From JAYZAP01 sp964645285 (GTDB lineage: Bacteria; Pseudomonadota; Alphaproteobacteria; JAAXGF01): a stretch of DNA of 16,750 nucleotides. The DNA is taken from contig CAZYDR010000083.1 in the NCBI GenBank assembly GCA_964645285.1, positions 1-16,750 of the forward strand, written 5' to 3'. A model generated the notes under the pieces. That model searched no databases and was not told the DNA's origin. It worked only from the letters and a program-made list of their open reading frames with translations. Shown piece after piece: positions 7,710-16,151 of this stretch. The first letter of the stretch is position 1; every line of letters starts with the position of its first letter. The position numbers and the translations under genes were made by a program.

Positions 7710-9446
7710 ATGGCCACGGCTGGGACCCAATCGGCGGTCTATCCGCTGTTGAAACGCACGCTCGCCGCTTGCCGTGGCGGGTTCATGGCGGTGGGCCTGT
7801 TCAGTTTCGCCATCAATCTGCTGCTGTTGACCATCCCGCTCTACATGCTGCAACTGTTCGACCGGGTATTGACCAGCCGTAGCGAAGACACCTTGTTCGC
7901 CCTGTCGATCGCCGCCGGCGGCGCCATTCTGACCCTCGCCGCCCTCGAGGCGGTGCGCAGTTTTGTCACGGTGCGTCTGAGCAACTGGCTCGACACCCAG
8001 CTTAGCGGCGACCTGCTTGGCGGCAGCGTGATCAACGTCCTGGCTCGAGGTGGCGAGGCCTCGGTCCAGGGCCTGCGCGATCTGCTGACCTTCCGCACCT
8101 TCCTCACCGGACCGGCGATCTTCCCGTTTCTCGACGCCCCCTGGACGCCGGTATTCATTGCCGTGATCTTCCTGTTTCATCCGTTGCTCGGCTGGCTCTC
8201 CATCGCCGGCGCCACGGTACTGTTCGCCATGGCGCTGATCAACGAACTCAGCACGCGTAACCTGCTGATGCAGTCGGGCGGCGCCTCGATCAAGTCCCTG
8301 CGGGTGGCGGCGTCGGCGGTACGCAACGCCGATGTCATCGAGGCCATGGGCATGATGCCCAATATAGTGAGGCGCTGGCGCCAAGAGAATTCCGCCATGC
8401 TCGAACTCCAGGCCAAGGCGAGCCAGCGCAGCGCCGCCATTACCGCCACATCGCGGTTTTTTCGCCTGTTCCTGCAGGTCGCCATGCTCGGGGTCGGCGC
8501 CTGGCTGGCGATCAACGATGAGGTCTCGCCGGGTGCCATGATTGCCGGCTCGATCCTGCTGGGCCGCGCCCTGGCCCCGGTCGAGCAGGCCATTAGCTCA
8601 TGGAAGTCGGCGGTTTCGGCGCAGGGCGCCTATACCCGCATCAAGCGCCAACTCGATACCCTGACGCCACGAGCCGAATCCATGGCTCTGCCGGCGCCGA
8701 CGGGACAGCTTTCGGTCGAGGCCATGAGCTACGTGTACCCGGGCGCTACCGAGCCGGTGCTCCGCAGCCTGGATTTCCGCCTTGAGCCTGGCGAGTCCGT
8801 GGGTCTGATCGGGCCGACGGCGGTGGGCAAGACCACCCTGGCCAGACTCGCGGTCGGCAACCTGCGGCCCAGTGCCGGGCATATCCGCCTCGACACCGCC
8901 GACGTCGCCCAATGGGATCCGGTGGATCTCGGCCAGTACATCGACTACCTGCCCCAGGATGTCGAGTTGTTCGCCGGCACCGTGCGGCAAAACATCGCGC
9001 GCATGGGTGACGGCGACCCGGAAGAGGTGGTGGCGGCGGCACAACTGGCCGGCGTTCATGGAATCATTCTCGGCCTGCCCGCCGGCTACGAGACCGAAAT
9101 CGGCGAAGGCGGCGCGGTGCTGTCCGGCGGCTAGCGCCAGCGTATCGGCCTGGCTCGGGCGGTGTTCGGCAATCCCAAGTTCGTTGTCCTCGATGAGCCC
9201 AACACCAACCTCGACCATGAAGGTGAAGTGGCGTTGCTCGAGACCGTGTCCAGGCTCAAAGCCCAGGGCGCCACCATGATTATCATTGCCCATCGGCCCA
9301 GCGTGCTGCGCAACGTGGACAAAATCCTGGTGCTGCGTAACGGTAGCATTCAGATGTTCGGCGCCCGTAACGAGATCATGGCCAAGCTGGCCGCTCCGGC
9401 GACGGCGGCCCCGGCCACACTCGACGCCGCCCCGGTTGAGGGCTAG
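7710..9446 (+). pseudogene. Type I secretion ABC transporter (PrtD-like), interrupted by an in-frame TAG
   Basis: The family is the inner-membrane permease/ATPase of type I secretion (PrtD/HlyB-like, without an N-terminal C39 domain). It exports a substrate in one step with an HlyD adaptor and a TolC-like pore. The frame spans 578 residues. Membrane helices lie in the first 300 residues, including the GPAIFPFLDAPW segment typical of PrtD. Walker A is GPTAVGKTT (368-376) and the Q-loop region YLPQDVELFAGT follows. The signature reads LSGG, then TAG (9132-9134, codon 475), then RQRIGLARAVFG. Family members have Gln (CAG) here, so a single C to T change explains the stop. Walker B FVVLDEPN (491-498) and switch His528 lie beyond it. 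The truncated product keeps the transmembrane part and Walker A but cannot hydrolyse ATP normally. The HlyD gene follows directly. No substrate gene or TolC is in the window. Confidence 0.9.
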
Positions 9447-9451
9447 TGGCC

Positions 9452-10766
9452 ATGGCATCACCACAACCCACTGCCTCGCGCCTGGGACCGGCCATTGCCG
9501 AGGAATCAAACAGCCTCGGCATCGGCTCGACCGTGACCATTCGCCTGATGGTCATTGCCGCGTTCTTCGGCGGCCTTGGCGGCTGGGCCACGGTATCGAC
9601 CTTGGAAAGCGCCGCCATCGCCCCCGGCGTGGTCAGCGCAGCGAGCAACCGTAAAACCGTGCAGCATCTCGAAGGCGGCATCATCGGCGAAATCCTCGTC
9701 CGGGACGGTGACGAGGTCACCGCCGGCCAGGTGCTGTTCCGCCTCGATGACACTCAGCCCCGCGCCACCCTGGACCTGATGAGTGGTCGACGCCGCCCTC
9801 GAGACCAGACTCATTGCCGAGCGCGACAGCCACGATGAGATCACATTCCCGGACTGGCTGCTGATCGATCATGACGATCCGGAAGTGGCGTCGGTAATCG
9901 ACGGCGAGACCAGTATTTTCGACGCCCGGCGAAAGACCCTGGCCAGCCAGGTCGCCGTCCTGGGGCAGCGCATTGCCCAGTTCGACGAAGAAATTATTGG
10001 CCTTGGCGGGCAGGTCGCCGCCGAGGACGTCCGACTGCTGCTCATCGCCGAGGAAACCGATGCCGTACTGGTGCTGCTTGAGAAGGGCCTTGAGCGCAAA
10101 CCTCGGCTGCTTGCCCTGCAGCGCCGCGGGGCCGAAATCGTCGGCAGCCGCAGCAGCAACATGGCGCAGATTGCCCGGGTCAAACAGAACATCGGCGAAG
10201 CCCGGCTGCGCATTTCCGAACTGGACACCACCCGCATCAATGAGGTGGTCGAGCAATTGGGCACCGCCCAGAACGAGTTGTTCGACCTTGCCGAACGTAT
10301 TCACGCCGCCGATGACATCCTGCTCCGCACTGCCATTCTTGCCATTCAGGACGGCACCGTGGTCAATCTCCAGGTCCACACCACCGGCGGCGTTATTGCG
10401 CCAGGGGCGCCGCTACTCGATATCGTGCCTAGCGGCGACGCGCTGATTATCGAGGCGCGGGTCGACCCCCGGGACATTGACGTGGTTCACTGGGGCCTGC
10501 AGGCGCGGGTTCGCCTGACCGCCTTCAACCAGCGTAGCACCGTGCCCATGAGTGGCCGGGTGCTGTCGGTGTCGGCCGACAACATCATCGACGAGCGCAC
10601 CGGCCAGGCCTATTACCTGGCCCGCATCAAGCTCGACAAGGACCCGGTCGAGATCGGCAACGGCGTCTCGCTTTATCCCGGCATGCAGGCCGAGGTCATG
10701 ATCGTTACCGGCGCGCGCACCGTGCTCGACTACCTGCTCGCCCCGATCAGTCGCAGCATCAATTGA
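9452..10766 (+). pseudogene. HlyD/PrtE-type type I secretion adaptor, frameshifted
   Basis: The family is the periplasmic adaptor that links the type I ABC transporter to the outer-membrane pore. ATG at 9452 follows GAGGG (9438-9442) by nine bases; an in-frame GTG at 9446 overlapping the upstream stop is the alternative. The first frame encodes the N-terminal membrane helix and the first lipoyl/barrel segment (VSAASNRKTVQHLEGGIIGE, then LFRLDDTQPRATLDLMSG). At about 9783-9790 the sense moves to another frame, which continues VDAALETRLIAERD, a long coiled coil, the second lipoyl half (about LQVHTTGGVIAPG) and the C-terminal MQAEVMIVTGARTVLDYLL to TGA at 10764-10766. The shift equals +1 base or -5 bases. 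GGTC at the junction suits loss of five bases from an ancestral GGTCAGGTC, which would also restore a Gln common at this site. With its partner also broken, the pathway is probably dead. Confidence 0.88.
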
Positions 10767-10794
10767 TCGCTCCGCGAGGATTGAGCCGCGACCT

Positions 10795-12309
10795 TCAATC
10801 GTCGCCGAACTTGATGCCCTGGGCGAGCGGCAGTTCGTTGGAGTAGTTGATGGTGTTGGTGGCCCGCCGCATGTAGGCCTTCCAGGCATCGGAGCCGGAT
10901 TCGCGGCCGCCGCCGGTGTCTTTCTCGCCACCGAACGCGCCGCCGATCTCGGCCCCGGACGGCCCGATGTTGACGTTGGCGATGCCGCAGTCCGAACCGA
11001 TGGCCGAGGTAAAGGTTTCGGCTTCGCGCAGGTCCGTGGTGAAGATGCAGGACGACAACCCCTGGGGCACGTCGTTGTGCATGGCGATGGCGTCGTCGAG
11101 ATCGCGGTATTTCATGGCGTAAAGGATTGGCGCGAAGGTCTCCTCGCGCACTATGTCGGTCTGGCCAGACATCTCGACCACCGCCGGGGTGACGTAGTAG
11201 GCGTCCGAATGGTCGTTGGCCATGACCCGCGCCCCGCCGTGGGGCGTACCGCCCTCGCCCGCCACTGCCTTAAGGGTCGACTGCATTTTGTCGAAGGCGG
11301 CCTGATGGATCAGGGGCCCGATCAGGGTGCCGCCGTCCAGGGGATCGCCGACGGTGACCGAGGCATAGGCGGCGATCAGTCCCGGCATCAGCGCATCGTA
11401 GACGTCCTCGTGGACGATCAGGCGGCGCAGCGAGGTACAGCGCTGGCCGGCGGTGCCGACGGCGGCGAACAGGATGGCCCGCTTGGCCAGTTCGAGATCG
11501 GCCGAGGGCGCCACGATCATGCCGTTGTTACCGCCGAGTTCGAGTAGTGAGCGGCCGAGACGCTGGGCGACGCGAGCCCCGACGACGCGGCCCATGGCGC
11601 AGCTTCCGGTGGCGCTGATCAGAGGCACCCGGGCGTCGTCGACCAGGGCCTCGCCGGCCGCCTTGGCCCCGATCACAACCTGGAGCAGATCGTCCGGCGC
11701 GTCGCCAAATCGCGCCACCGCCTTGTCGAAGACCGCTTTGCAGGCGAGCGCCGTCAACGGCGTCAGTTCCGACGGCTTCCACACCATGGGGTCGCCGCAA
11801 ACCAGGGCCAGGGCGAAGTTCCAGGCCCACGGCGCGACCGGAAAATTGAAGGCAGTGATGACGCCCACCGGGCCGATGGGATGCCAGGTCTCCATCATCT
11901 TGTGGCCCGGCCGCTCGGAGGCGATGGTCAGGCCGTAGAGCTGGCGCGACAGGCCGACGGCGAAGTCGCAGATGTCGATCATCTCCTGGACCTCGCCCTT
12001 GCCCTCTTCAAGGATCTTGCCACACTCCACGGTAACCAGGGCGCCAAGGTTGTCCTTGTGGGCTCGCAGTTCCTCGGCGAACAGTCTAATCAACTCACCG
12101 CGCACCGGCGCCGGGGTGCGGCGCCAGGCTTCGAAGGCGACCGTGGCACGGCCAATCTTGGCGCTCACCTCGGCCGGGCTGTCGAGAGTCGGACGCGCGA
12201 TTTCCGTGCCGTCGATGGGCGTGGTAACCGCGTGGTCACCACCACCAAGGGAGTTGCTGTCCAGGCCAAGAGATTGATAGAGGGCGCCAAGATCTTTCAT
12301 CGTATCCAT
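10795..12309 (-). CDS. amaB: ALDH7-family dehydrogenase: L-piperideine-6-carboxylate / alpha-aminoadipic semialdehyde dehydrogenase
   Basis: This NAD(P)-dependent aldehyde dehydrogenase has 504 residues. By homology with ALDH7A1 and bacterial AmaB/Pcd it should oxidise alpha-aminoadipic semialdehyde (in equilibrium with piperideine-6-carboxylate) to alpha-aminoadipate in lysine breakdown. Features include HPIGPVGVITAFNFP with Asn155, WKPSE with Lys178, ELGGNN with Glu257 and GTAGQRCTS with catalytic Cys291. ELGGNN in place of the usual ELGGKN and the GTAGQRCT block mark the ALDH7 clade. All catalytic residues are present and the frame is intact. Two close starts are possible (ATG at 12309 or 12300); GGATGG before the second makes it reasonable. 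It is convergent with the HlyD gene (28-base gap) and divergent from the cNMP-domain gene. No other lysine-catabolic gene is seen. A broader aldehyde specificity is possible. Confidence 0.88.
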   Translation of the reverse strand: MDTMKDLGALYQSLGLDSNSLGGGDHAVTTPIDGTEIARPTLDSPAEVSAKIGRATVAFEAWRRTPAPVRGELIRLFAEELRAHKDNLGALVTVECGKILEEGKGEVQEMIDICDFAVGLSRQLYGLTIASERPGHKMMETWHPIGPVGVITAFNFPVAPWAWNFALALVCGDPMVWKPSELTPLTALACKAVFDKAVARFGDAPDDLLQVVIGAKAAGEALVDDARVPLISATGSCAMGRVVGARVAQRLGRSLLELGGNNGMIVAPSADLELAKRAILFAAVGTAGQRCTSLRRLIVHEDVYDALMPGLIAAYASVTVGDPLDGGTLIGPLIHQAAFDKMQSTLKAVAGEGGTPHGGARVMANDHSDAYYVTPAVVEMSGQTDIVREETFAPILYAMKYRDLDDAIAMHNDVPQGLSSCIFTTDLREAETFTSAIGSDCGIANVNIGPSGAEIGGAFGGEKDTGGGRESGSDAWKAYMRRATNTINYSNELPLAQGIKFGDD

Positions 12310-12415
12310 CCAGTATCGAGTGTTGATGTGTCACCGCCAGCTTATACCAAGCAGCGCTGGCACAGCGGCGAAATTGCCGTACACTCGCGCCACTTCGTGG
12401 GATTGGATAGAGACA
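12310..12415. promoter_or_regulatory. Divergent gap between ALDH and cNMP-domain genes
   Basis: This 106-base gap should carry promoters for both flanking genes. CGGC-GAAATT-GCCG (about 12367-12380) is a short inverted repeat. No confident -35/-10 pair is seen. Confidence 0.3.
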
Positions 12416-13072
12416 ATGGAACTCACCCCGTGGGCGGTCTTCGGGCACACCTCGTTCGCACTCACCGCGGTCTCGTTTTACGTCAAGGATGTGCTGGTGT
12501 TGCGCGCGTTGTCGATCTGCGCTGGCGCGGTGGGCATCCTCTATAACTACCTGGTGCCGGCCGGACCGTTGTGGCTAGTGATCTTCTGTCTTTGCGTGTT
12601 CATGTCGATCAACGCCTTGCGCATCGCCCATCTGGTGTACGAGACCAAGAAGGTGAAGTTCAGCGATGAGGAACGCGAGCTGTATGAGAACCCTGTTTCG
12701 CCACTTCTCACCGGTCGAGTTCATGAAACTGCTGCGCATTAGCGAATGGCGGGCGGCGGGCAAAGGTGAAGTGCTGGCGGCCGAGGGCGAGGACATCGGC
12801 GACCCGACTCTGATCTACAACGGCGAGGTGGTCATCGAGAAGAACGGCGCCGAGGTCGCCCGCTCCCGTGACGGCACCCTGGTCGGCGAAATGTCGTTCA
12901 TCCAGGGCGGCACCGCCACCGCCACGGTGCGGGCGGCCCGTGAGACCCGGCTGTTCATCTGGCCCAAGGAAGAGCTGAAAAATCGCTGAAACGCAATCCC
13001 ACCATGTATATCGCCATGAACAGCGTGTTCACCAGCGACCTGACTAGGAAGCTTGGCGGCGCGCCGGCATAA
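12416..13072 (+). pseudogene. Membrane protein with cyclic-nucleotide-binding domain (Popeye-like), two frameshifts
   Basis: The restored reading spans about 218 residues. Three hydrophobic segments (about residues 5-90, e.g. PLWLVIFCLCVFMSINALRI) precede a cyclic-nucleotide-binding-like fold with EVLAAEGE, LIYNGEVVIE, VGEMSFIQGG and TATVRA. This architecture resembles bacterial Popeye-type proteins; the ligand is unproven. The first frame runs from ATG 12416 to about 12690. There one extra A in GAGAACC diverts it to a premature stop at 12742. The second frame carries TLFRHFSPVEF through LFIWPKEEL to the A-run at 12978-12982, where one base is missing and TGA follows at 12987. The original frame then resumes as SLKRNPTMYIAMNSVF ... 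LTRKLGG to TAA at 13070-13072. The shifts are opposite and both sit in A-runs. Decay or a homopolymer sequencing error could explain them. Without correction no full protein is made. Confidence 0.85.
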
Positions 13073-13111
13073 CGTCTGTAACCAGGCGTTACGCCGGCGT
13101 TCGTGTCCAGG

Positions 13112-14239
13112 CTAGACGCCGAGTTTCACGTCTTCGAACATCGCCACGTAGCGTTCGAGCAACGCCGGTTCCCACGACCTGAAGGGCGAGGAATTGGCGA
13201 GATATTCGGTAATGTTGCCGGAAAGGCCCATGGCCTCGAGAACCGCCGGATCGACCACGTCGTAGGTCAGGCTGTTGGCATGGCCGTAGCCGTAGACCTC
13301 GACGAGGAACTTGCCCGCTTCCGGCGACGTCCAGGCATTCAAAAAATCGTAGACCGCCTGTTCGTCTCCTTCGCCGGTCGACGTGCGCACCAGACCGCAG
13401 ACCCAGGAGATGGTTCCGCCTTTTGGGTTCATCATATACTCGACGGGTATGCCTTGCTCCTGCAGGCGGTAGATCGGACCGCTCCAGAGATAGCAGGCGG
13501 CCAGTTCGCCGGACGCCAGCATGCCTTCGGCCTCGGTCTCGAAACCCCAGTAGGTCCGCAGCAGATTCTTCTGGCGGGCCAACAGCGCCTTGATCTCTCC
13601 CATCTGGGCGTCGGTCACGCTGGTGGTGTCCTTGATGCCGAAAACCACGGCGGCGAAGGCGATCGCCGCTTCAACCGAATCCCACATGCCAAGCCGGCCC
13701 GCGAATCTCTCGTCCGCGAGCAGCCGCCAACCGTTTTCCTCGGCGTAGCCGTGGTCGATCAAATCGGTGCGATAGGCGACCGAGTGACTACCCTAGTCAT
13801 TGGGAATAAACAGCGGCTGGCCGTCCACCGAGGCGCCGGGCATGTCGCGTAGCGCCGGGATCAGATTGTCCCAATAGGTCAGGCGCGACGGATCGAGCGT
13901 TTGAATGACGCCACCATCGTGCCAACGGGCGATACTGGTGCTGCAGGGGTGAGCCACGTCGGCGGCGAAGCCGTTGCGGAGTTTCAGAAAGGCCTCTTCC
14001 TCGTCGGCGAAGAAGGCGACATCGGGGGACCCGCCGTACTTTTCCACATAGCTTGGGTGAAGCTCGGGAATCTCGTAGCCGGCCCAGGTGAAGTAGGTCA
14101 TGTCACCGGCGGCCCGGGCGACCGTGGAGCCAACCGGCACCGTCACCATGGCCAGACCAAGCGAAGCCAAACCCGCGTTGAACGTACGCCGATCCATGTG
14201 CCGCATATTCGCTAAATCACGGAATCTACTGGTATCCAT
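13112..14239 (-). pseudogene. PotD/PotF-like extracellular substrate-binding protein, in-frame TAG
   Basis: The family is the periplasmic receptor of an ABC importer, commonly for polyamines. ATG at 14239 follows GGAG by about nine bases; the longer upstream open frame lacks family sequence. MDRRTFNAGLASLGLA gives a twin-arginine (Tat) type signal peptide, with likely cleavage near VARAA. The mature part begins MTYFTWAGYE. TAG (13793-13795, codon 149) interrupts FIPND-*-GSHSVAYRTDL. In this family the position is Trp (the D-W-G motif before the second lobe), so TGG to TAG is likely. The same frame then continues without breaks to EDVKLGV, stop at 13112-13114, 375 codons in all. No permease or ATPase gene neighbours it, so it is an orphan. 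Substrate unknown; polyamine or another small organic compound. Confidence 0.88.
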
Positions 14240-14359
14240 ACTGCATACTCCATCCAGATTACTGAAAGGCGAACGCCGACTCTCACAGCCGATGCCCGAC
14301 ATCGCGCCTGAACCGTGGCTGCACGCGGGCAATCCGCGGTCCGGACACGAGATTCTTGC
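14240..14359. other. Non-coding spacer upstream of the binding-protein gene
   Basis: It holds the GGAG ribosome binding site of the binding-protein gene near its left edge (about 14249-14252). I see no family-like coding remnant and no strong hairpin. Any promoter for the binding protein should lie here. Confidence 0.4.
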
Positions 14360-14551
14360 CTAATAGAACCTCTTTTCGTCCCAATCGTGCTCGTACACCA
14401 CGTAGACTTTCTTGAAGGTCTCATGGACCTCCCAGATGATCGTCTCGCCGTAGACACAATAGAAGTGGTCGCCGGCCTCGATCCTCTTGGCCTCGCCGGT
14501 GCCCTCGTGAGAGAGCGTCGCCGAGCCCTGTAAGACGTGGCTGAGTTCGGT
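14360..14551 (-). pseudogene. Cupin-domain protein, C-terminal fragment
   Basis: In one minus-strand frame the sequence reads TELSHVLQGSATLSHEG, then GDHFYCVYGETIIWEVHET, KVYVVYEH and DEKRFY, ending at TAG 14360-14362. The beta-strand pattern with VLQGSATL, AGDHFY and TIIWEVHET matches the second half of a small cupin (RmlC-like) domain. The N-terminal strands are absent: TGA lies in frame about four codons upstream and, from about 14551, the DNA belongs to a LysR gene on the other strand. There is therefore no start and no first metal motif. Function of the intact parent is unknown; small cupins bind metals or sugars. Confidence 0.7.
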
Positions 14552-15001
14552 ACCCCGGCCTCAATGCGCAACAGTTGTTCAAGGACGAAGTGGTTCCGGT
14601 GTGTAGCCCGCGCCTGCTGGAAGGGCCCGAACCCCTGCGCGAGCCGCAAGATTTGTGCCATCACACGTTAGCTTCACCTGGAATCCGTTCCCGGCTACAG
14701 CGAATGGCCCTACTGGCGAGCATGGCTGCGCGCGGTCGGCGTCAACGATATCGATGTGGGCCGTGGCCCGCGGTTCATCGAGTACTCCATGGCGCTGCAG
14801 GCCGCGATAGAGGGCCAGGGCATCGCCCTCGGCACTACGGCGATCGTCGCCGATGACCTCGCCAGTGGACGCCTGGTATTGCCTTTTGACCTTCACCTTA
14901 CGACGAACTTTGCCTACTACTTGGTGTGGCCGAAAAACCTGGCGGGCAAACCCATGGTCGCCGGATTTCATGACTGGATAAGCGCGGCCATCAACCAGTA
15001 G
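14548..15001 (+). pseudogene. LysR-family regulator (GcvA-like), C-terminal fragment with a frameshift
   Basis: Only the effector-binding half remains. The first frame reads YPGLNAQQLFKDEVVPVCSP, LLEGPEPL, DLCHHTL to about 14670. One extra base (near 14671) shifts it. The next frame reads HLESVPGYSEWPYWRAWL, then VGRGPRFIEYSMALQAAIEG, GIALGTTAIVADDL, GRLVLPFDL and YYLVWP to TAG at 14999-15001. These blocks are typical of GcvA-type LysR proteins (glycine-cleavage regulator family and relatives such as beta-lactamase activators). The N-terminal helix-turn-helix is missing, so no DNA binding is possible. It begins where the divergent cupin fragment ends, which suggests a single deletion removed both 5' halves and the shared promoter. 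It is convergent with the SCO gene after a 14-base gap. Confidence 0.85.
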
Positions 15002-15015
15002 TCGCGGTCGCGTAT

Positions 15016-15606
15016 TCAGAGATAGCCGCGAATGATGGCGGCGAGGCGCTCGGGCGGCAGGATGGGCGGGAACAGGGTCAGGACCTCGCTTTCGGGACCC
15101 ATGAGATAGGCCACGGGAGCATGGTCGAACAGGCCGGCAGCGACCTGATTAGCGTCAATTCGCCACGCTTGTTGGACTCGCGCGATGTCCGCCCGATCAC
15201 CGGTGAGACCAACCAGACGGGGATGGATGCGCGGCACGAATTCGGCCAGTCGCGCCGGCGTGTCATGGGCCGGATCGACGGTAATGAAAATCGCCCCCAC
15301 GTCCGCACCGCTAGCAGCCAGGTCGTCGAGGGCGGCGGCAATGGTGGCGAGCGCCGTCGAACAGGTGTTGGGACAGGCGGTATAGCCAAAATAGACGATT
15401 TGGGCCTGCCCCTGGAAATCCGCGTGGTCGCGCGGCGCACCGTTGTGGTCGATCAAGGCGAAGGGGCCGCCGACCTCGAACGGTAGCGGCTCGGCCGTGC
15501 CGGCAACCGCCTCGGCCGGCAATGATATGTAGCCGCCATGGATCGTCGCCGCCAACGCCAATGGCCCGGCAATCAAGGCCATGGCGAGGAGAGCGCGCGG
15601 CTTCAT
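15016..15606 (-). CDS. SCO1/SenC-family copper chaperone
   Basis: SCO proteins have a membrane-anchored thioredoxin fold and deliver copper to the CuA site of cytochrome c oxidase or handle redox. This one is 196 residues. An N-terminal hydrophobic segment (about 5-22) anchors or exports it. The copper motif C-P-N-T-C (Cys78, Cys82) follows VYFGYTA, and the distal ligand is His162 in DHAPVAYLMGP. VDPAHDTP matches the family core. The start ATG (15604-15606) overlaps the TGA of the upstream gene by one base, so translation is coupled. No oxidase subunit gene is in the window. The two preceding genes encode exported proteins with Cys motifs, so a shared role in periplasmic copper or thiol chemistry is inferred. 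Confidence 0.93.
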   Translation of the reverse strand: MKPRALLAMALIAGPLALAATIHGGYISLPAEAVAGTAEPLPFEVGGPFALIDHNGAPRDHADFQGQAQIVYFGYTACPNTCSTALATIAAALDDLAASGADVGAIFITVDPAHDTPARLAEFVPRIHPRLVGLTGDRADIARVQQAWRIDANQVAAGLFDHAPVAYLMGPESEVLTLFPPILPPERLAAIIRGYL

Positions 15607-16151
15607 CACTCCTCGGGCACCACGTTGGGGCCAAGGCCGAGCGGGCCGTCCGCCGCGATCAGCGCCTTGATCCGGGGATTGTTGCGAAACCACCGCTTTG
15701 CCGCTTGGCTCGTCGCGGCGACGCCGTTGGCCTCGGCCCAGGCGTTGGTGAAGCGGTTGGCCAGGCGCCATTTGCCGTCGGGCGCCTCGCGCACAAACTG
15801 CAGGGCAAACACGGTAACGCCGCGATTGGTGGCAAACAGGCCGTCCGCGACCACCCGCTTGGCGCAGAACGGCGCCAGTTCGACCACGGCGCCGGCGAAC
15901 GGCACGCCGTTCTTATATGGCAGTATGAGCTTGCCCTCATCGGTCAGCAGACCGAGTTGACGGGCGCCATCGCCGCAGCCCACCGGACAATCGCCGGTCA
16001 ACGCACAACGCACATCAATCACGGTGGCTTCAGATCGGGTGACTTCCTCACCGATCAGGCTCCACTCATCGGCGGCGTCGGCGGCGAGCGGAAACATCAG
16101 CGCCAGCGCAGCGAGAGCGGCTACAGCAACCCGTTCCATGATCCTGTTCAT
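15606..16151 (-). CDS. Exported protein with C-x3-C motif, paralogue of the next upstream gene
   Basis: Function not recognised. The 181-residue product has a signal peptide (hydrophobic 8-22, likely cleavage near AADA-A at 24-27). A Cys cluster follows: VIDVRCALTGDCPVGC with Cys49, Cys55 and Cys59, and Cys96 later. VIDxxC, C-x3-C and G-(L/I)-L-x-D-x-G-K recur in the neighbouring gene, so the two look like tandem relatives. The C-terminal half (about 115-181, ANRFTNAWAE, AKRWFRNNPRIKAL) has no counterpart there. It overlaps the upstream gene by four bases (16148-16151) and the SCO gene by one base, forming a tight operon. A metal-binding or thiol-redox partner of SCO1 is the simplest inference. 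A plain structural disulfide is the alternative. Confidence 0.8.
   Translation of the reverse strand: MNRIMERVAVAALAALALMFPLAADAADEWSLIGEEVTRSEATVIDVRCALTGDCPVGCGDGARQLGLLTDEGKLILPYKNGVPFAGAVVELAPFCAKRVVADGLFATNRGVTVFALQFVREAPDGKWRLANRFTNAWAEANGVAATSQAAKRWFRNNPRIKALIAADGPLGLGPNVVPEE

Noticed and set aside
8598..9509. 303-codon open frame on the - strand
   Set aside because: It is antisense to the ABC transporter, whose motifs are clear. Its composition is that of an antisense shadow.
11077..12546. Open frames on the + strand across the ALDH gene
   Set aside because: They are antisense to a complete ALDH7 gene with all catalytic residues.
12416..12989. Programmed ribosomal frameshifting in the cNMP-domain gene
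   Set aside because: No X-XXY-YYZ slippery heptamer with a downstream structure is evident, and two opposite shifts would be needed. Decay or sequencing error is simpler.
3483..14239. Stop-codon reassignment or suppression as the cause of the in-frame stops
   Set aside because: TAG sits at an expected Gln in one gene and at an expected Trp in another, and TGA at an expected Trp. TAG and TGA also serve as true ends (clpB, LysR; M23, ALDH, SCO genes). Frameshifts in other genes are not explained by recoding either.
14212..14664. 150-codon minus-strand frame spanning the cupin/LysR junction
   Set aside because: It is out of frame with the cupin sequence and antisense to LysR, and it shows no motif of its own.
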